From assembly GCA_022865525.1 (NCBI GenBank), contig JALHSV010000293.1, positions 1 through 17,618 of the forward strand: a DNA stretch of 17,618 bases. Reading direction: 5' to 3'. Position numbers and translations under genes: made by a program. This document shows, piece after piece, positions 1 through 7,861 of the stretch. The first letter of the stretch is position 1; the number at the start of each line of letters is the position of its first letter. The stretch is from Thermodesulfovibrionales bacterium. GTDB lineage: Bacteria; Nitrospirota; Thermodesulfovibrionia; Thermodesulfovibrionales; SM23-35. The notes under the pieces were generated by a model. The model had not been told where the DNA came from and did no database searches. It worked only from the letters and a program-made list of their open reading frames with translations.

Positions 1-591
1 GATGGAGCACAAGGTCAACCTGGGAAAGACGGTGTCGACGGTGCCGATGGAGCACAAGGTCAACCGGGAGTCGGAACTAGAGGTGATGACGGTGTCGATG
101 GAGCACAAGGTGAACCTGGGAAAGACGGTGTCGACGGAGCAAAAGGTGAACCTGGGAATGACGGTGCCGATGGATCACAAGGTCAACCTGGGAAAGACGG
201 TATCGACGGAGCAAAAGGTGAACCGGGGAATGACGGTGCAGATGGAGCGCAAGGTGAACCAGGAAATGACGGTGTCGACGGAGCAAAAGGTGAACCTGGG
301 AATGACGGTGCCGATGGAGCAAAAGGTGAACCTGGGAATGACGGTGCCGACGGTGCCGATGGAGCACAAGGTCAACCTGGGAAAGACGGTGTCGACGGTG
401 CCGATGGAGCACAAGGTCAACCGGGAGTCGGAACTAAAGGTGATGACGGTGTCGACGGAGCAAAAGGTGAACCTGGGAAAGACGGTGTCGACGGTGCCGA
501 CGGTGCCGACGGTGCCGATGGAGCAAAAGGTGAACCTGGGAATGACGGTGCCGATGGACCACAAGGAAATGATGGGCCACCGGGCGCACCT
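1..591 (+). repeat. Collagen-coding tandem repeats with a 357-nt-offset duplication
   Basis: The DNA is a mosaic of 9-nt and longer units built on GGT-GCC-GAT and GGT-GAA-CCT-GGG. The block at about 1-127 recurs nearly identically at about 358-484, an offset of 357 nt or 119 codons. Even the PGVGT triplet interruption is copied, so whole segments were duplicated in frame. Length variation between isolates is likely here. Confidence 0.8.
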
Positions 592-1065
592 GCTCCCCCC
601 TTAAAATCGTATTTAGTGGCGGAATTGACGACAGACACTGCGACTTTGTCTGGTATTCTCGACACAATCCAACTAAAAATAGTCAAAGTATGGAGACCGT
701 CCGATGATCTTGTTCTTACGGGAAATGGTGGGGTTTTAAGAGTAATAAACGCCGGTTCGGCTCAATCCTTAGTAAGAATCACGTACATTATTGGCAACAT
801 CAAAGGACAGAACGAGTTTTACAATTTATCGGTGCAGTTTATCGTTTATACCACTGCCAGTGACTATACCCCAACGCTGGGCACTGTTTTTGTGTCAAAT
901 CAGGTCGCCCAAGTGGATAATGCTACTAACCAATCTTCTGGATTTTTTATTCTTCCATCAGGACAGTCGGTATCGGTTAACATCACTTTTACTGGCAACT
1001 TCACAGGAGATCCAATAACTGTCGAGCCCGGCTATGCTTTAGTTGAAGAATTCGCAATTGAATAA
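1..1065 (+). CDS. Collagen-like protein, 5'-partial (Gly-X-Y stalk + C-terminal head)
   Basis: Reading frame 1 is open from the first base to TAA at 1063-1065 (354 codons), so the start lies upstream of the window. Codons 1 to about 197 are Gly-X-Y triplets of low diversity (GAQ, GQP, GKD, GVD, GAD, GEP, GND), rich in Asp, Lys and Pro as in viral and bacterial collagen-like stalks. A one-residue break (PGVGT) occurs twice, near codons 22-27 and 141-146. Codons 201-354 form a non-collagenous domain rich in Val, Ile, Thr and Asn, with several N-x-S/T sites and no membrane segment. This is a stalk-plus-head layout typical of trimeric surface fibres. The head matches no family I recognise. Collagen-like proteins occur in several large DNA viruses, including white spot syndrome virus. 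An in-frame GTG at 616 should not be read as a gene start, and the long ATG frame at 2-604 is a repeat shadow. A virion-surface or secreted role is inference. Confidence 0.85.
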   Translation, partial: DGAQGQPGKDGVDGADGAQGQPGVGTRGDDGVDGAQGEPGKDGVDGAKGEPGNDGADGSQGQPGKDGIDGAKGEPGNDGADGAQGEPGNDGVDGAKGEPGNDGADGAKGEPGNDGADGADGAQGQPGKDGVDGADGAQGQPGVGTKGDDGVDGAKGEPGKDGVDGADGADGADGAKGEPGNDGADGPQGNDGPPGAPAPPLKSYLVAELTTDTATLSGILDTIQLKIVKVWRPSDDLVLTGNGGVLRVINAGSAQSLVRITYIIGNIKGQNEFYNLSVQFIVYTTASDYTPTLGTVFVSNQVAQVDNATNQSSGFFILPSGQSVSVNITFTGNFTGDPITVEPGYALVEEFAIE

Positions 1066-1131
1066 ACAACAAGTGATCATCAAATTTGCGTTTATTTAAT
1101 ATTCATGTTTGCAACATCCGTCTATTTATTT
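1061..1131. terminator. Bidirectional poly(A) signal region between convergent genes
   Basis: AATAAA at 1061-1066 overlaps the TAA stop of the plus-strand collagen-like gene. On the other strand, TTTATT at 1125-1130 and 1091-1096 reads as AATAAA just past the stop of the minus-strand ankyrin-type gene. The 66-bp gap between these convergent genes holds nothing else. Confidence 0.55.
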
Positions 1132-2025
1132 TTACATTTTAGGAAATTTCGGCTTTGGCTGCTCACCAGGTCTGAGTTTCAAAAGCAGCTCTAGACACTC
1201 GGATGCACCAACAGTCGCAGCGTGATGAAATACTCGAAAGTCAATACGTTCACCAGCCTCGATTATATCCAACAAAGCATCCGTGTCGTTTCTTGTACAT
1301 GCGGCATATGCTGCGTTCTGGGGAAACCGTCCGGTTGCTTGGTACAACATCCCAATCAACGAGGGATATTTAGATATAGCTTGATCAAGCTCCCGGCTCC
1401 ACTGCTCTGGTTGGGTTTTTTGAAGTTTACGAATAACATATCGAAATATGTCAGTGTGACCACGGCGAGCTGCAACCACTGCCAATTCAACCTCGAAGAT
1501 TCCACAAAATTTTAAACATTTCAAATGACCATTGGCCGCGGCCGCCATTGCAGCGTTATGCCGGTTGCCGTAGTTGATAACTGCACGTTTTTCAGCAAAT
1601 GTAGTGGACGGCATTTGAAATTTGCCCTTAAACGGTCGATAATTTTCATTTATTATTGCGTGGGTAGTTGATGGACCGGCATAATTGACACTCAACAAAA
1701 ACTGTAAACACTCCAAGCGGCCGTTACGTGCAGCTTGTGTAGATGCGTAATGTGGTACGCGGCCAAATCGCTCAGCTACCAGTTTGAGTGCCCACGACTC
1801 GCCAGTCTCAGCTATCGCTCCACTAACATGTGACGTAATACCAGGATGATTGACCAGATAATACTCTAGTGCGCCATATTCTCCGTGTTCCACTGCATAA
1901 TGAACAAAATGGTCCCAGTCAGATGGATTCCACTTTAAATGCAAAAATGCACACATGAAACCGTAGTTGTTTTTTGAATAATTAACGACCGATTCGATCG
2001 AATCCACATTTAGTCTCTTAGACAT
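1132..2025 (-). CDS. Ankyrin-type repeat protein, short paralogue (297 aa)
   Basis: The protein is a degenerate ankyrin-like repeat protein with A..NG..ECL..LL-type helices. Residues 1-60 form an N-terminal module (LNVDSIE, then NNYGFMCAFL, then YAVEHGE, then ALEYYL). Repeat-like units at about 97-112 and 161-176 follow, then the family signature CLKFCGIF at 170-177 with A..AARRG after it, then a TGRFP...AC module at 231-243 and a last unit near 268-283. Over residues 1-200 it aligns without gaps to the 484-residue neighbour upstream, but it lacks 139 residues of the middle and about the last 50. The open frame reaches 2040, but that codon is TTG. The first ATG is 2025, where the paralogue also starts. 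Viral ankyrin proteins usually bind host proteins, often feeding ubiquitin ligases; that role is inferred. Confidence 0.8.
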   Translation of the reverse strand: MSKRLNVDSIESVVNYSKNNYGFMCAFLHLKWNPSDWDHFVHYAVEHGEYGALEYYLVNHPGITSHVSGAIAETGESWALKLVAERFGRVPHYASTQAARNGRLECLQFLLSVNYAGPSTTHAIINENYRPFKGKFQMPSTTFAEKRAVINYGNRHNAAMAAAANGHLKCLKFCGIFEVELAVVAARRGHTDIFRYVIRKLQKTQPEQWSRELDQAISKYPSLIGMLYQATGRFPQNAAYAACTRNDTDALLDIIEAGERIDFRVFHHAATVGASECLELLLKLRPGEQPKPKFPKM

Positions 2026-2070
2026 GTTTTTATTTCGCAAAAAGTTGGCAAATGAACAAAAAACTTTGAT

Positions 2071-2077
2071 ATTTATA
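2071..2077 (-). promoter_or_regulatory. TATA box (TATAAAT) of the 297-aa ankyrin-type gene
   Basis: Read on the minus strand, TATAAATATCAAA lies 52 nt before the ATG at 2025, followed by TTCATTTG where an initiator would sit (about 25 nt on). The same arrangement precedes the neighbouring paralogue, so the whole leader was duplicated with the gene and kept. Confidence 0.6.
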
Positions 2078-2129
2078 CAATCGTTATCAAATTTCTGATT
2101 ACAATCTCTCCGGATTGATAAAATTCCAC

Positions 2130-3584
2130 TTAAAACATTACATTCATCCAGTTAGAATCGTACTGTTGTGTTATGTAGTCCAAAGCGGACAAATTTCCAA
2201 CTGCGTGATTTGCCACCACGTCATTGTATACGCCGCATACCTTGACGCAGGCAAGATGACCATTTTTAGCTGAAATATTGGCACATTTGAGTCTATGTGT
2301 TGACGTGGCCGAATGATGCGCCAATAGCAAAGCTAAACACTCGGCAGCGCCGACAAAAGCAGCGTGCTCAAACGCTGACATAGCGATAACTCCGCTATTG
2401 TCTAGTATATATGACAAACGGTCGATATCATTTTCGGTACAAGCGTCGCGTGCCGCATCAGATGGAAAACGACCGGTCGATTGGTGCCATATTTCCAATA
2501 AATATAGATCTTTACACACAAGACGCTCAAGTTGCTCAACGCACGCATCATCAGCTGACGTGTGGTATGGGTCGTAGTGTGAAATTATGCGTTTAAACCA
2601 CCTCTGATTGTCAATTGTTGCAATTGCAACCGCGTTGTTGAAGATTTCCATTGTAATAATACACTCAAAGTGATTAAGATGTGCGGCACGCAATGCATAC
2701 GCCAACAGCTCTTTATGCGGTGGGTTGATGTAAGCTATCATCACGGCTAAGCTGTCCTTCGCGTTGAATCGTATAGCCGAAAGACAGTCACGTTCTGTGA
2801 ATATCACCCCAAGCTCTGCCATATATTCGACTGAATCGCTATCGTCGATCAATAAAGTGCTGCGTTTAACATAAGCCCACGAGTAGTGCGTTGATCCCAT
2901 TACGTCATAAAAAATGCGCAGGCAATCAAGGTCAGACGTTAGCGTTTTTGCTATACTGGTCAGCTCAGCGTGTGTCTTTTCAATTTCTCGAAAGATATCA
3001 CGAAATATATTGTCAAACCCACGTTGAATTGCAGCAACTGCCAGTTCAGCCGTATAAACGTGGCAAATTTTAAAACAGTCCAGGTACCCACACTTGACAG
3101 CCACTGACGCAGCCGAGTGTCTGTTGCCGTAGTTGATTATATCACATCTTTCAGCGTATGTTATGCACGGCATTGGAAATTTGTGTCTAAACTCCATATA
3201 ATTTCCATTTGTCATTGCGCCCGTACCGGATGGATCGACATAAACAGCATCCAATAAAAAACGCAAGCACTCCACGTGGCCGTTGCGTGCAGCGTATTTA
3301 GACACGTGATATGGCAGGCGGCCAAATCGCTTAAGTACCAACTTTAGTGCCCACAACTCGCCAATCTCGGCAAGCGTCTCACTGATATAGAAATTGATAC
3401 TTGCATGATTCATCAAATAATACGTCAGAGCGTCTTTTTCTTTATTTTCAACTGCATATCTAACAAATAATGTCCAATCCGTTGGGTTCCATCTGAGGTT
3501 CAAAAATGCGCACATGAATCCAAAGTTGTCTCTTGAATAATCGGCGACCGATTCAATAGAATCCACATTTAGTCTCGTATACAT
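2130..3584 (-). CDS. Ankyrin-type repeat protein, long paralogue (484 aa)
   Basis: This is the full-length relative of the 297-aa gene just downstream on the same strand. It has the N-terminal module at 1-60 (LNVDSIE, FGFMCAFL, ALTYYL) and repeat-like units at about 97-112 and 159-175. A middle segment at 205-355 is absent from the short copy. A conserved block at 336-392 (DPYHTSADDA, LLEIWHQSTGRFP, ACTENDID) recurs in the two large plus-strand paralogues at the far end of the window. C-terminal units include AAFVGAAECLALLL at 408-421 and NGHLACVKVCGVYN at 441-454. The frame extends to an ATG at 3731, but that start would overlap the upstream gene and sit before the TATA box at 3630-3636. The ATG at 3584 aligns with the paralogue start and is preferred. 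Function unknown; a host-interaction role is inferred. Confidence 0.82.
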   Translation of the reverse strand: MYTRLNVDSIESVADYSRDNFGFMCAFLNLRWNPTDWTLFVRYAVENKEKDALTYYLMNHASINFYISETLAEIGELWALKLVLKRFGRLPYHVSKYAARNGHVECLRFLLDAVYVDPSGTGAMTNGNYMEFRHKFPMPCITYAERCDIINYGNRHSAASVAVKCGYLDCFKICHVYTAELAVAAIQRGFDNIFRDIFREIEKTHAELTSIAKTLTSDLDCLRIFYDVMGSTHYSWAYVKRSTLLIDDSDSVEYMAELGVIFTERDCLSAIRFNAKDSLAVMIAYINPPHKELLAYALRAAHLNHFECIITMEIFNNAVAIATIDNQRWFKRIISHYDPYHTSADDACVEQLERLVCKDLYLLEIWHQSTGRFPSDAARDACTENDIDRLSYILDNSGVIAMSAFEHAAFVGAAECLALLLAHHSATSTHRLKCANISAKNGHLACVKVCGVYNDVVANHAVGNLSALDYITQQYDSNWMNVMF

Positions 3585-3629
3585 GTTTACTTCACAAATA
3601 AAGTTAACAAATGAACAGAAAGCTTTGAT

Positions 3630-3636
3630 ATTTATA
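3630..3636 (-). promoter_or_regulatory. TATA box (TATAAAT) of the 484-aa ankyrin-type gene
   Basis: On the minus strand TATAAATATCAAA lies about 46-52 nt before the ATG at 3584, followed by TTCATTTGTTAAC. The leader matches that of the downstream paralogue at most positions, stronger conservation than expected for non-coding DNA unless it is functional or recently copied. It supports the internal ATG at 3584. Confidence 0.6.
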
Positions 3637-3678
3637 CAGAGTTTTATCAATCGGGCTGCAGCTGTGTTCGTTATCAGA

Positions 3679-4965
3679 TTATTGATTGGTATCGGGTTTT
3701 TTTTCCTTTTTGCCCAGTAACACTGACGCATCGCTCTTTACTGTTGTCGAACTACGCTTTCTCGGTTCTCTTTTAAGACGCACTTGCTCTTGTTCTTCTG
3801 ATTGTTCAGTTTTAATATTTGATAATTCCACTAAAATTTGACGAAATCCCGCGTTAAAGTCATCTTTTACCGTGGTAATTTCACTGTTTAGAGTATCCAC
3901 TTCGCCGTGTGCTGTGTTGATAGATGACCTCAGTGCTTTGATACCCACCTCAGCAGCAGACGCAGTCGCTACTTGAGTTTGTAACTGTTCAATCGCTATT
4001 TTGACATTCCTCTGAACATCTATGTAATTTTGCGAATCATCCACCAATAATTTAGTATACTCGCCGATAAGTGTCTTTAACCTTTCAACTGTTGCTGATT
4101 CGGATGTCCCCAATTTAACGGAAGCATCAATGACTGCTTCCTTCAGTGTATTGGATGCTGTAGTGAATTCGTCTTCAATCTTTGCGTACATTAAGCTATC
4201 TTCGTACTTTTTATTTGCAAGGTAGTCTTCAAATGCGGCTGTAATCGCATCCATGTCGAAAAGCCCTGACGCTGGTTGATTCACGGCTAAAGTGAAGTCG
4301 GAAAATTCTGGAGAAGTCGTCTCTAAATCGAAAGAATTCATACTAACATCATCATCTTGAATAAACATTTCAGTTTCTTGACTGAATTTGATCGGAACCG
4401 ATCTAATGACACCTTTAATGTCGTATACACTGGGATTTTTCGGGTCAGGAAAGCAAATTTTGTTTTCGGACTCACATTTTCGAATTCTAGCATAATTTAT
4501 TGACATTTCATTAATAACTTTCACTTCTGCGTCAATAATTGCCAACGCAGCGTTTATCTTGCGAGTAGACAGTTCACCTGCAGAGTCTTGCACGGGCTTT
4601 TTGGGATCATGCGAATTGAGTGTGTTCTTTATCTGGTTTGTCTGCGCTTGAATGGCAATTGTGCGATTTATGATTTCCTCTCCATACAATAATGATTCGG
4701 CTGACGGCACAGCCAACAACACAACGGCATTTGTCAGGGTTTTTAGAGCAAAGTCTCGAGCTTCTTTGACTGTCGGAAAGCTAACGTCAGTCATGGCCGT
4801 GTGTAGTTCTTCAATATGCTTGTACCCTAGGTTTTTAGTTATATCTTGTGTTTCTTTTATGCTTTGTATGCGTTTATTTTGTAATTCTTCAAAATCTTGT
4901 ATGCTTTGCTTGGATTTTTCAATATTTGCATACGAAATACACAAATTTGCAGACAATTCCGGCAT
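3679..4965 (-). CDS. Unrecognised alpha-helical/coiled-coil-like protein (428 aa) with basic tail
   Basis: I do not recognise the family. The sequence is strongly helical, with charged heptad-like stretches near residues 15-60 and again at about 270-390. It has an acidic, disordered-looking middle at about 200-235 and a Lys/Arg-rich tail at about 395-428 (KREPRKR, KKEKKP) that could bind nucleic acid or act as a nuclear localisation signal. No signal peptide or membrane segment is visible. The open frame begins with TTG at 4980, so the first ATG (4965, MPELSANL) is taken as the start. The gene follows the cysteine-rich gene on the same strand with about 15 nt between them, so the two may be co-expressed. 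A structural or nucleocapsid-associated role is possible from its place beside the 38K block, but this is inference only. Confidence 0.7.
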   Translation of the reverse strand: MPELSANLCISYANIEKSKQSIQDFEELQNKRIQSIKETQDITKNLGYKHIEELHTAMTDVSFPTVKEARDFALKTLTNAVVLLAVPSAESLLYGEEIINRTIAIQAQTNQIKNTLNSHDPKKPVQDSAGELSTRKINAALAIIDAEVKVINEMSINYARIRKCESENKICFPDPKNPSVYDIKGVIRSVPIKFSQETEMFIQDDDVSMNSFDLETTSPEFSDFTLAVNQPASGLFDMDAITAAFEDYLANKKYEDSLMYAKIEDEFTTASNTLKEAVIDASVKLGTSESATVERLKTLIGEYTKLLVDDSQNYIDVQRNVKIAIEQLQTQVATASAAEVGIKALRSSINTAHGEVDTLNSEITTVKDDFNAGFRQILVELSNIKTEQSEEQEQVRLKREPRKRSSTTVKSDASVLLGKKEKKPDTNQ

Positions 4966-4980
4966 TGCAGTGGCGGTCAA

Positions 4981-5712
4981 CTAAATGCTAGGCACCAGTG
5001 TACTTCTCAGTCGTTTGTAATTGATGCCGGCGGATTTCTGTTTGTGTGGACACTTTAAGTGTAGTTTGCACTTTGTTCCGTCTGTATTGCGTCGACACAC
5101 TCTACACGTTGCGCATCTCACACACTTTTTATCTTTGTCTGTGTTCGGCGGTTTAAAATCTCGGGTGATGTCATCTAAAGTAAGTTGGAATTTACCAAAT
5201 TCCAAGTGACGAATCGAAAAAGAGTGTAGAATAAACAGGGCGCATTCAGAGTTTGTACAGTAAAACTGCCCGGCTGGGGCATTTTTAAAATTCCACCTTG
5301 TTTCGCATTTGCACGACTGGCACGAGCCACAAGATAACTGAATGTGTACGTTGAATTCGCGTGGATAATACATCTTTACCGCTGTGTTTCGCATGTACAC
5401 CGGCACGTGCGTCACAAATTCCCGGTCTCCCATTGAGTAACCATACGCTTCACACACCACATAATACGCCGCCTCGTGTCCGTTTATATTGACCAACGCC
5501 GTGCCGTAGCACAATAGCTGTCCAATACTTGCTTTTTGATACATGTATTTATCGTCCATTCCACAGTTTGTGGACTTATATTGCTCATATATATAATATT
5601 GGAGGTTAGGAGCCAGCCAATTACCAATAGAGCTCGGAAACTGTTGCAATTGTTGCATAGGTAGCTTCACTTCTGAAATAATCACATACCCTGCCTTTTG
5701 ATAGACAAACAT
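4981..5712 (-). CDS. Unrecognised cysteine-rich, probable zinc-binding protein (243 aa)
   Basis: Family not recognised. Two Cys clusters stand out. The first is C128-x2-C131-x2-C134-x-C136 followed by C152-x4-C157. The second is C197-x2-C200-x2-C203-x2-C206 followed by C215, C221 and H223. Such spacing suggests two zinc-binding knuckles. Residues 1-120 are hydrophobic/aromatic with isolated cysteines at 50, 68 and 87. The C-terminus is basic. In baculoviruses the gene opposite 38K is lef-5, a transcription factor with a TFIIS-like zinc ribbon, but the spacing here is not a simple C-x2-C...C-x2-C ribbon, so I do not assign it. The ATG overlaps the ATG of the divergent gene at 5711; an internal Met at residue 19 (codon beginning at 5658) is an alternative start. 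Confidence 0.75.
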   Translation of the reverse strand: MFVYQKAGYVIISEVKLPMQQLQQFPSSIGNWLAPNLQYYIYEQYKSTNCGMDDKYMYQKASIGQLLCYGTALVNINGHEAAYYVVCEAYGYSMGDREFVTHVPVYMRNTAVKMYYPREFNVHIQLSCGSCQSCKCETRWNFKNAPAGQFYCTNSECALFILHSFSIRHLEFGKFQLTLDDITRDFKPPNTDKDKKCVRCATCRVCRRNTDGTKCKLHLKCPHKQKSAGINYKRLRSTLVPSI

Positions 5713-6421
5713 GATGAATCGACTAGTAACGGGTGGTGGCGCAAGCGAAAACTATGCCAAGATTATACAAAAAAACCAACCAAACTGTGAAATACTCGAG
5801 GCGATTTATCAAAATCAGCCGGGTTCCTTCTCGAATGAAGTGATTTTGGCAATTGAACAAATGCCATCGAGTAAATCCGAACTAAATATGAAAGATATCG
5901 CGGCGATGGCCCCAATATTAAAAATGCCACTTGTTCAGGCGTATATTGGCATTCCTGCAGATTCGGCACAACGAAACCAGATAAAGTCCACACTTAAAAT
6001 ATACATCACTAGTGTCGTCACTGCCCTTTTGCCCACTCAAAATGCCCACAATGTCATCAATCAGCTGTTGCAGCTGTTTGATCTGAAAGTGATGACGTTT
6101 CCGGCCAGTGCAAGCATCAGTGCCGTAAAAGCGTACGCAAAGAAACCAAACTTGAAGCCAGAGCGTAAAAATCGCCTGTATGTTGACGTTGCGGCCGTAA
6201 TTTCTGCAAATTGGCAAAATAATATGGCTCTTATAAATGAGATTCCGGTACAAAGGTTCACATTTGTCCCCGGCAGCCGCATTGTACGACATAGTGAACC
6301 TCTAATAACGTCAGTTATCCAATGTATGGTCAATTTACAGAATCATTCAGATAGAAAAGCGTGTGAAAACAACATTGAACCCAGTCGCTTTATTGACATT
6401 GAAATTACAAAACAAAAATGA
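5711..6421 (+). CDS. Unrecognised protein (236 aa), first gene of the 38K run
   Basis: No family recognised. The protein appears soluble and mainly helical (residues 15-130), with a basic stretch around 143-158 (KKPNLKPERKNR) and a C-terminal part mixing strands and helices. There is no signal peptide or membrane segment. It starts with two ATGs in a row (5711 and 5714), the first overlapping the divergent gene's start codon by two bases. It ends with an ATGA overlap into the next gene (ATG 6418, TGA 6419-6421). It heads a four-gene plus-strand run leading into 38K, so a role in capsid assembly or DNA packaging is a reasonable guess from context alone. Confidence 0.75.
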   Translation: MMNRLVTGGGASENYAKIIQKNQPNCEILEAIYQNQPGSFSNEVILAIEQMPSSKSELNMKDIAAMAPILKMPLVQAYIGIPADSAQRNQIKSTLKIYITSVVTALLPTQNAHNVINQLLQLFDLKVMTFPASASISAVKAYAKKPNLKPERKNRLYVDVAAVISANWQNNMALINEIPVQRFTFVPGSRIVRHSEPLITSVIQCMVNLQNHSDRKACENNIEPSRFIDIEITKQK

Positions 6422-6957
6422 ACGCGGTCTTGCTGTTGCCCAACAATCATAGTGTTGCCGTGTATGTGGTGTACAAAGATTTGAGTTTTAGCAAATCTGG
6501 AGGCACAACTGCGTCATCGTGTCAAGTATTTTCAAAAAATCCCAAATTTCGCATTCCGACGTCATGTGGCGTCACTGTTGACCGCACCTACTCCAACACA
6601 AAAATAAAGTCAATCAGTCATTTATCGACGGTTTTGAGTAGGGCGGCCGTTTCTAATCCGATTTTTATTGGTGGTGTTTCGCAAAGAACAACATTATCCA
6701 CACTTCCGCCGGGTGCTGCCGTCATTAGGTTTTTTGAAGAATATGACGCGGATCGTGCAGTTACTCCAATTGAAGGCAAGCTGCTTGCAAAATGCCTTGG
6801 ACTAGAATCGCCAATTGCACGCGTAACCATTACACTTAAAAAAAATGCACACACTGCACCGTCTGCAGCTCAAGTTTTGATTTTAGACGATCTATTTGCT
6901 GGTGAAACGCTTACTGCACGCGAACGAAAGCTTATTTATGGCAACGCTGGTATTTAG
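6418..6957 (+). CDS. Unrecognised protein (179 aa) between the 236-aa gene and 38K
   Basis: No family recognised. The protein is compact, with strand-like stretches near the N-terminus (LLLPNNHSVAVYVVYKDL), a Ser/Thr/Lys-rich middle, and a helical C-terminus (ETLTARERKLIYGN). It overlaps the preceding gene by 4 nt and is followed 8 nt later by the 38K ATG. It has no detectable membrane segment or cysteine cluster. The packing suggests co-expression with 38K. In baculoviruses the 38K neighbourhood contains capsid-related core genes, so a divergent core gene is possible, but I cannot match it to one by eye. Confidence 0.72.
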   Translation: MNAVLLLPNNHSVAVYVVYKDLSFSKSGGTTASSCQVFSKNPKFRIPTSCGVTVDRTYSNTKIKSISHLSTVLSRAAVSNPIFIGGVSQRTTLSTLPPGAAVIRFFEEYDADRAVTPIEGKLLAKCLGLESPIARVTITLKKNAHTAPSAAQVLILDDLFAGETLTARERKLIYGNAGI

Positions 6958-6965
6958 ACTGTGAG

Positions 6966-7853
6966 ATGTCATTTCAAACAGAGTGTTGGTTGTTTTTGGG
7001 TGACCCACGACCCAGCTACGAGAAGGAGTACACAAAAATCTATAAAAATGCATCGATTGAGCGATATACACGTCACGCAAACGCACTGGTTACTGGGTTG
7101 AAAATCCAGCTGCCAACGCTATACACTCATGTAGTGGACGCAAACGCGACTGACACTGCTGACAGCAATAGAAAGTCAAAGTGCTATAGTGTGTACGTGT
7201 ACATCGGCTCAAACGAAGACGGGCAATTTGAACGGGCACAACGGCTTAATCACTATGTCGATTGTCTAAAATTTTCATATATGACATGTCCAAATGAGGT
7301 GTTGGTAGCATGCAGTGCTGCTTTTCGGACATTTCACAACAACTCAATATATCACGGATCGCCTGGTGCATGCAACGTTGCAGTTTTCGACTTTGACTTG
7401 ACCATCGTTGACGATGATGTCAAGCTATTGTATGCTTCGATTTGGCACGACATTGATGCATATCGGTCAATTTTTCCTTATTTAGTGCTGTGGACACACG
7501 GTCGCGATGATTACATATACGAAAGCATGGCAGATTTGGCGGCAGAGTGTCAGGTCAAATTTCACACCGTGCTCGCGAGAAACCGAACGGCCACCTTGAC
7601 CACTGAAAACAAGGGACTGGGTGCCGTACTGAAAAAGCTAAATCAGCGATATGGTGTGTCAAAAATCAACTTTTCAATGCTAGTCGATGACACATCGTCT
7701 AATTATACACAGGATTACGATCTGTTTTTCCATATAAAACATCCTATGCCAGATGGATTTTACGCCAAAGTTATGCCAAAGATCTCAAATCTGGCCGATG
7801 TTTTTGAAAAGTATGGCTACTTAACAAAACATGATCGAATTTTTAGTAGTTAG
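6966..7853 (+). CDS. 38K: 38K-like protein (HAD phosphatase fold), baculovirus/nudivirus core gene
   Basis: The 295-aa protein has the four HAD motifs in order. Motif I is FDFDLT at 141-146 (DxDxT, nucleophile D142 and acid/base D144). Motif II is the Thr in LWTHGRDD (T177). Motif III is a Lys in ENKGLG (K216). Motif IV is the acidic pair in LVDD (D241, D242). The FDxDLTxVD sequence and the size near 300 aa are typical of baculovirus 38K (AcMNPV Ac98). That core protein is needed for nucleocapsid assembly and is reported to dephosphorylate the DNA-condensing protein P6.9; conserved catalytic residues here suggest an active phosphatase. The N-terminal 130 residues are family-specific. It sits in a run of packed genes, 8 nt after one and 8 nt before the next. 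The alternative, an unrelated host-derived HAD phosphatase, is less likely given the adjacent recombinase and the promoter style of the window. Confidence 0.85.
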   Translation: MSFQTECWLFLGDPRPSYEKEYTKIYKNASIERYTRHANALVTGLKIQLPTLYTHVVDANATDTADSNRKSKCYSVYVYIGSNEDGQFERAQRLNHYVDCLKFSYMTCPNEVLVACSAAFRTFHNNSIYHGSPGACNVAVFDFDLTIVDDDVKLLYASIWHDIDAYRSIFPYLVLWTHGRDDYIYESMADLAAECQVKFHTVLARNRTATLTTENKGLGAVLKKLNQRYGVSKINFSMLVDDTSSNYTQDYDLFFHIKHPMPDGFYAKVMPKISNLADVFEKYGYLTKHDRIFSS

Positions 7854-7861
7854 CAAAGATC

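Noticed and set aside
2..604. 200-codon ATG-initiated frame with MEHKVN/MTV repeats, and the long antisense frames over 77-686
   Set aside because: They are frame shadows of the collagen-coding repeat; frame 1 gives clean Gly-X-Y and is continuous with the C-terminal domain.
616..1065. Separate 149-aa gene starting at GTG 616
   Set aside because: It is the in-frame continuation of the collagen-like gene, with no stop between; a GTG start is not expected in a eukaryotic virus.
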